Assembly (NCBI GenBank): GCA_003142095.1
Contig: PLON01000026.1
Location: 7,946-43,079, forward strand
Origin: Acidimicrobiaceae bacterium
GTDB taxonomy: Bacteria > Actinomycetota > Acidimicrobiia > Acidimicrobiales > RAAP-2
Reading direction: 5' to 3'
DNA: 35,134 nt
Shown: in pieces, positions 35,113-35,134 of the stretch
Position numbering within the stretch: the first letter of the stretch is position 1
Layout of the letters: each line of letters starts with the position of its first letter
Made by a program: the position numbers and the translations under genes
The notes under the pieces: model-generated
The model's database searches: none
Told to the model about the DNA's origin: nothing
The model's input: only the letters and a program-made list of their open reading frames with translations

Positions 35113-35134
35113 GCTTCCCAAGCTGAGAACGCGA
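35113..35134 (+). repeat. Core repeat copy 5 (cut by window edge)
   Basis: The first 22 bp of the repeat, from GCTTCCCAAGC onward, are present and identical before the window stops. It closes cassette 5. Confidence 0.85.

Larger units (their letters stand above)
34316..35134. mobile_element. Array cassette 5 (about 843 bp, Phd-RelE pair; cut by window edge)
   Basis: The unit between the ends of core copies 4 and 5. It holds a plus-strand phd-relE operon. The closing core copy is only partly inside the window, so the array may continue to the right. Confidence 0.6.

Noticed and set aside
29282-35134. CRISPR array reading of the regularly repeated 46-bp unit
   Set aside because: Spacers are 0.8-1.8 kb and hold genes, the repeat is a tRNA part, and no cas gene is present.
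29254-35134. Five additional tRNA-Gly genes
   Set aside because: The downstream copies lack the acceptor 5' strand, the D arm and most of the anticodon stem 5' strand, so they cannot form a tRNA.
29282-35134. Classical integron with attC sites and IntI
   Set aside because: The repeats are exact tRNA fragments without the paired R/L boxes of attC, cassettes lie in both orientations, and no intI is present.

Overview
The window reads as a chromosome segment of a high-GC actinobacterium, possibly of the Acidimicrobiia. The lineage is inferred from gene content: an HspR-controlled dnaK-grpE-dnaJ-hspR-clpB cluster, a Dcd of the dUMP-forming type, a membrane-fused HdrD-like Fe-S reductase, a GlnR-box-like site upstream of amt, and several start codons that sit 6-7 nt behind a -10 box (leaderless style). 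Class-level placement is uncertain.

Layout. Positions 1-9740 hold purine synthesis. A truncated purF on the left is separated by an oppositely oriented PHP phosphoesterase from the tightly overlapped minus-strand operon purA-purD-purB-purC-purS-purQ-purL. A lower-GC Fic gene (10076-11224) sits alone between that operon and the chaperone operon dnaK-grpE-dnaJ-hspR-clpB (minus, 11264-17565). Next come gpmA and chrA (plus), a remnant of a second gpmA 3' end, and the amt-glnB pair (minus). A TnpB-only insertion-sequence gene follows (22037-23389) with a 32-bp perfect palindrome behind it. The region ends with an HdrD-like reductase, dcd, a two-gene DrrAB-like ABC exporter (all minus) and a small MscS channel (plus).

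The most unusual part is 29254 to the right edge. An intact tRNA-Gly(CCC) gene is followed by a head-to-tail series of five more copies of its last 45-46 bp, from the anticodon arm through the encoded CCA; the fifth is cut by the window edge. The copies divide the DNA into five units of about 0.84-1.83 kb. Each unit holds one small self-contained gene or gene pair: an AAA/DUF4143 ATPase, an AbrB-like/RelE-like pair, a second AbrB/RelE-like pair, HicA-HicB, and Phd-RelE. None has room for an integrase beside its cargo and none is seen. Two unit starts share an almost identical 14-bp motif at the same offset (69-70 bp) behind the tRNA fragment, and a third carries a related one. In all five units the first gene starts 6-7 nt after a -10-like hexamer. 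I read this as an array of non-autonomous, toxin-antitoxin-type cassettes inserted one after another at a tRNA anticodon-loop site by an integrase acting in trans. It resembles an integron cassette array in outcome but uses a tRNA fragment as the recombination site. One unit also carries a 198-bp MITE with perfect 23-bp ends and an 8-bp target duplication.
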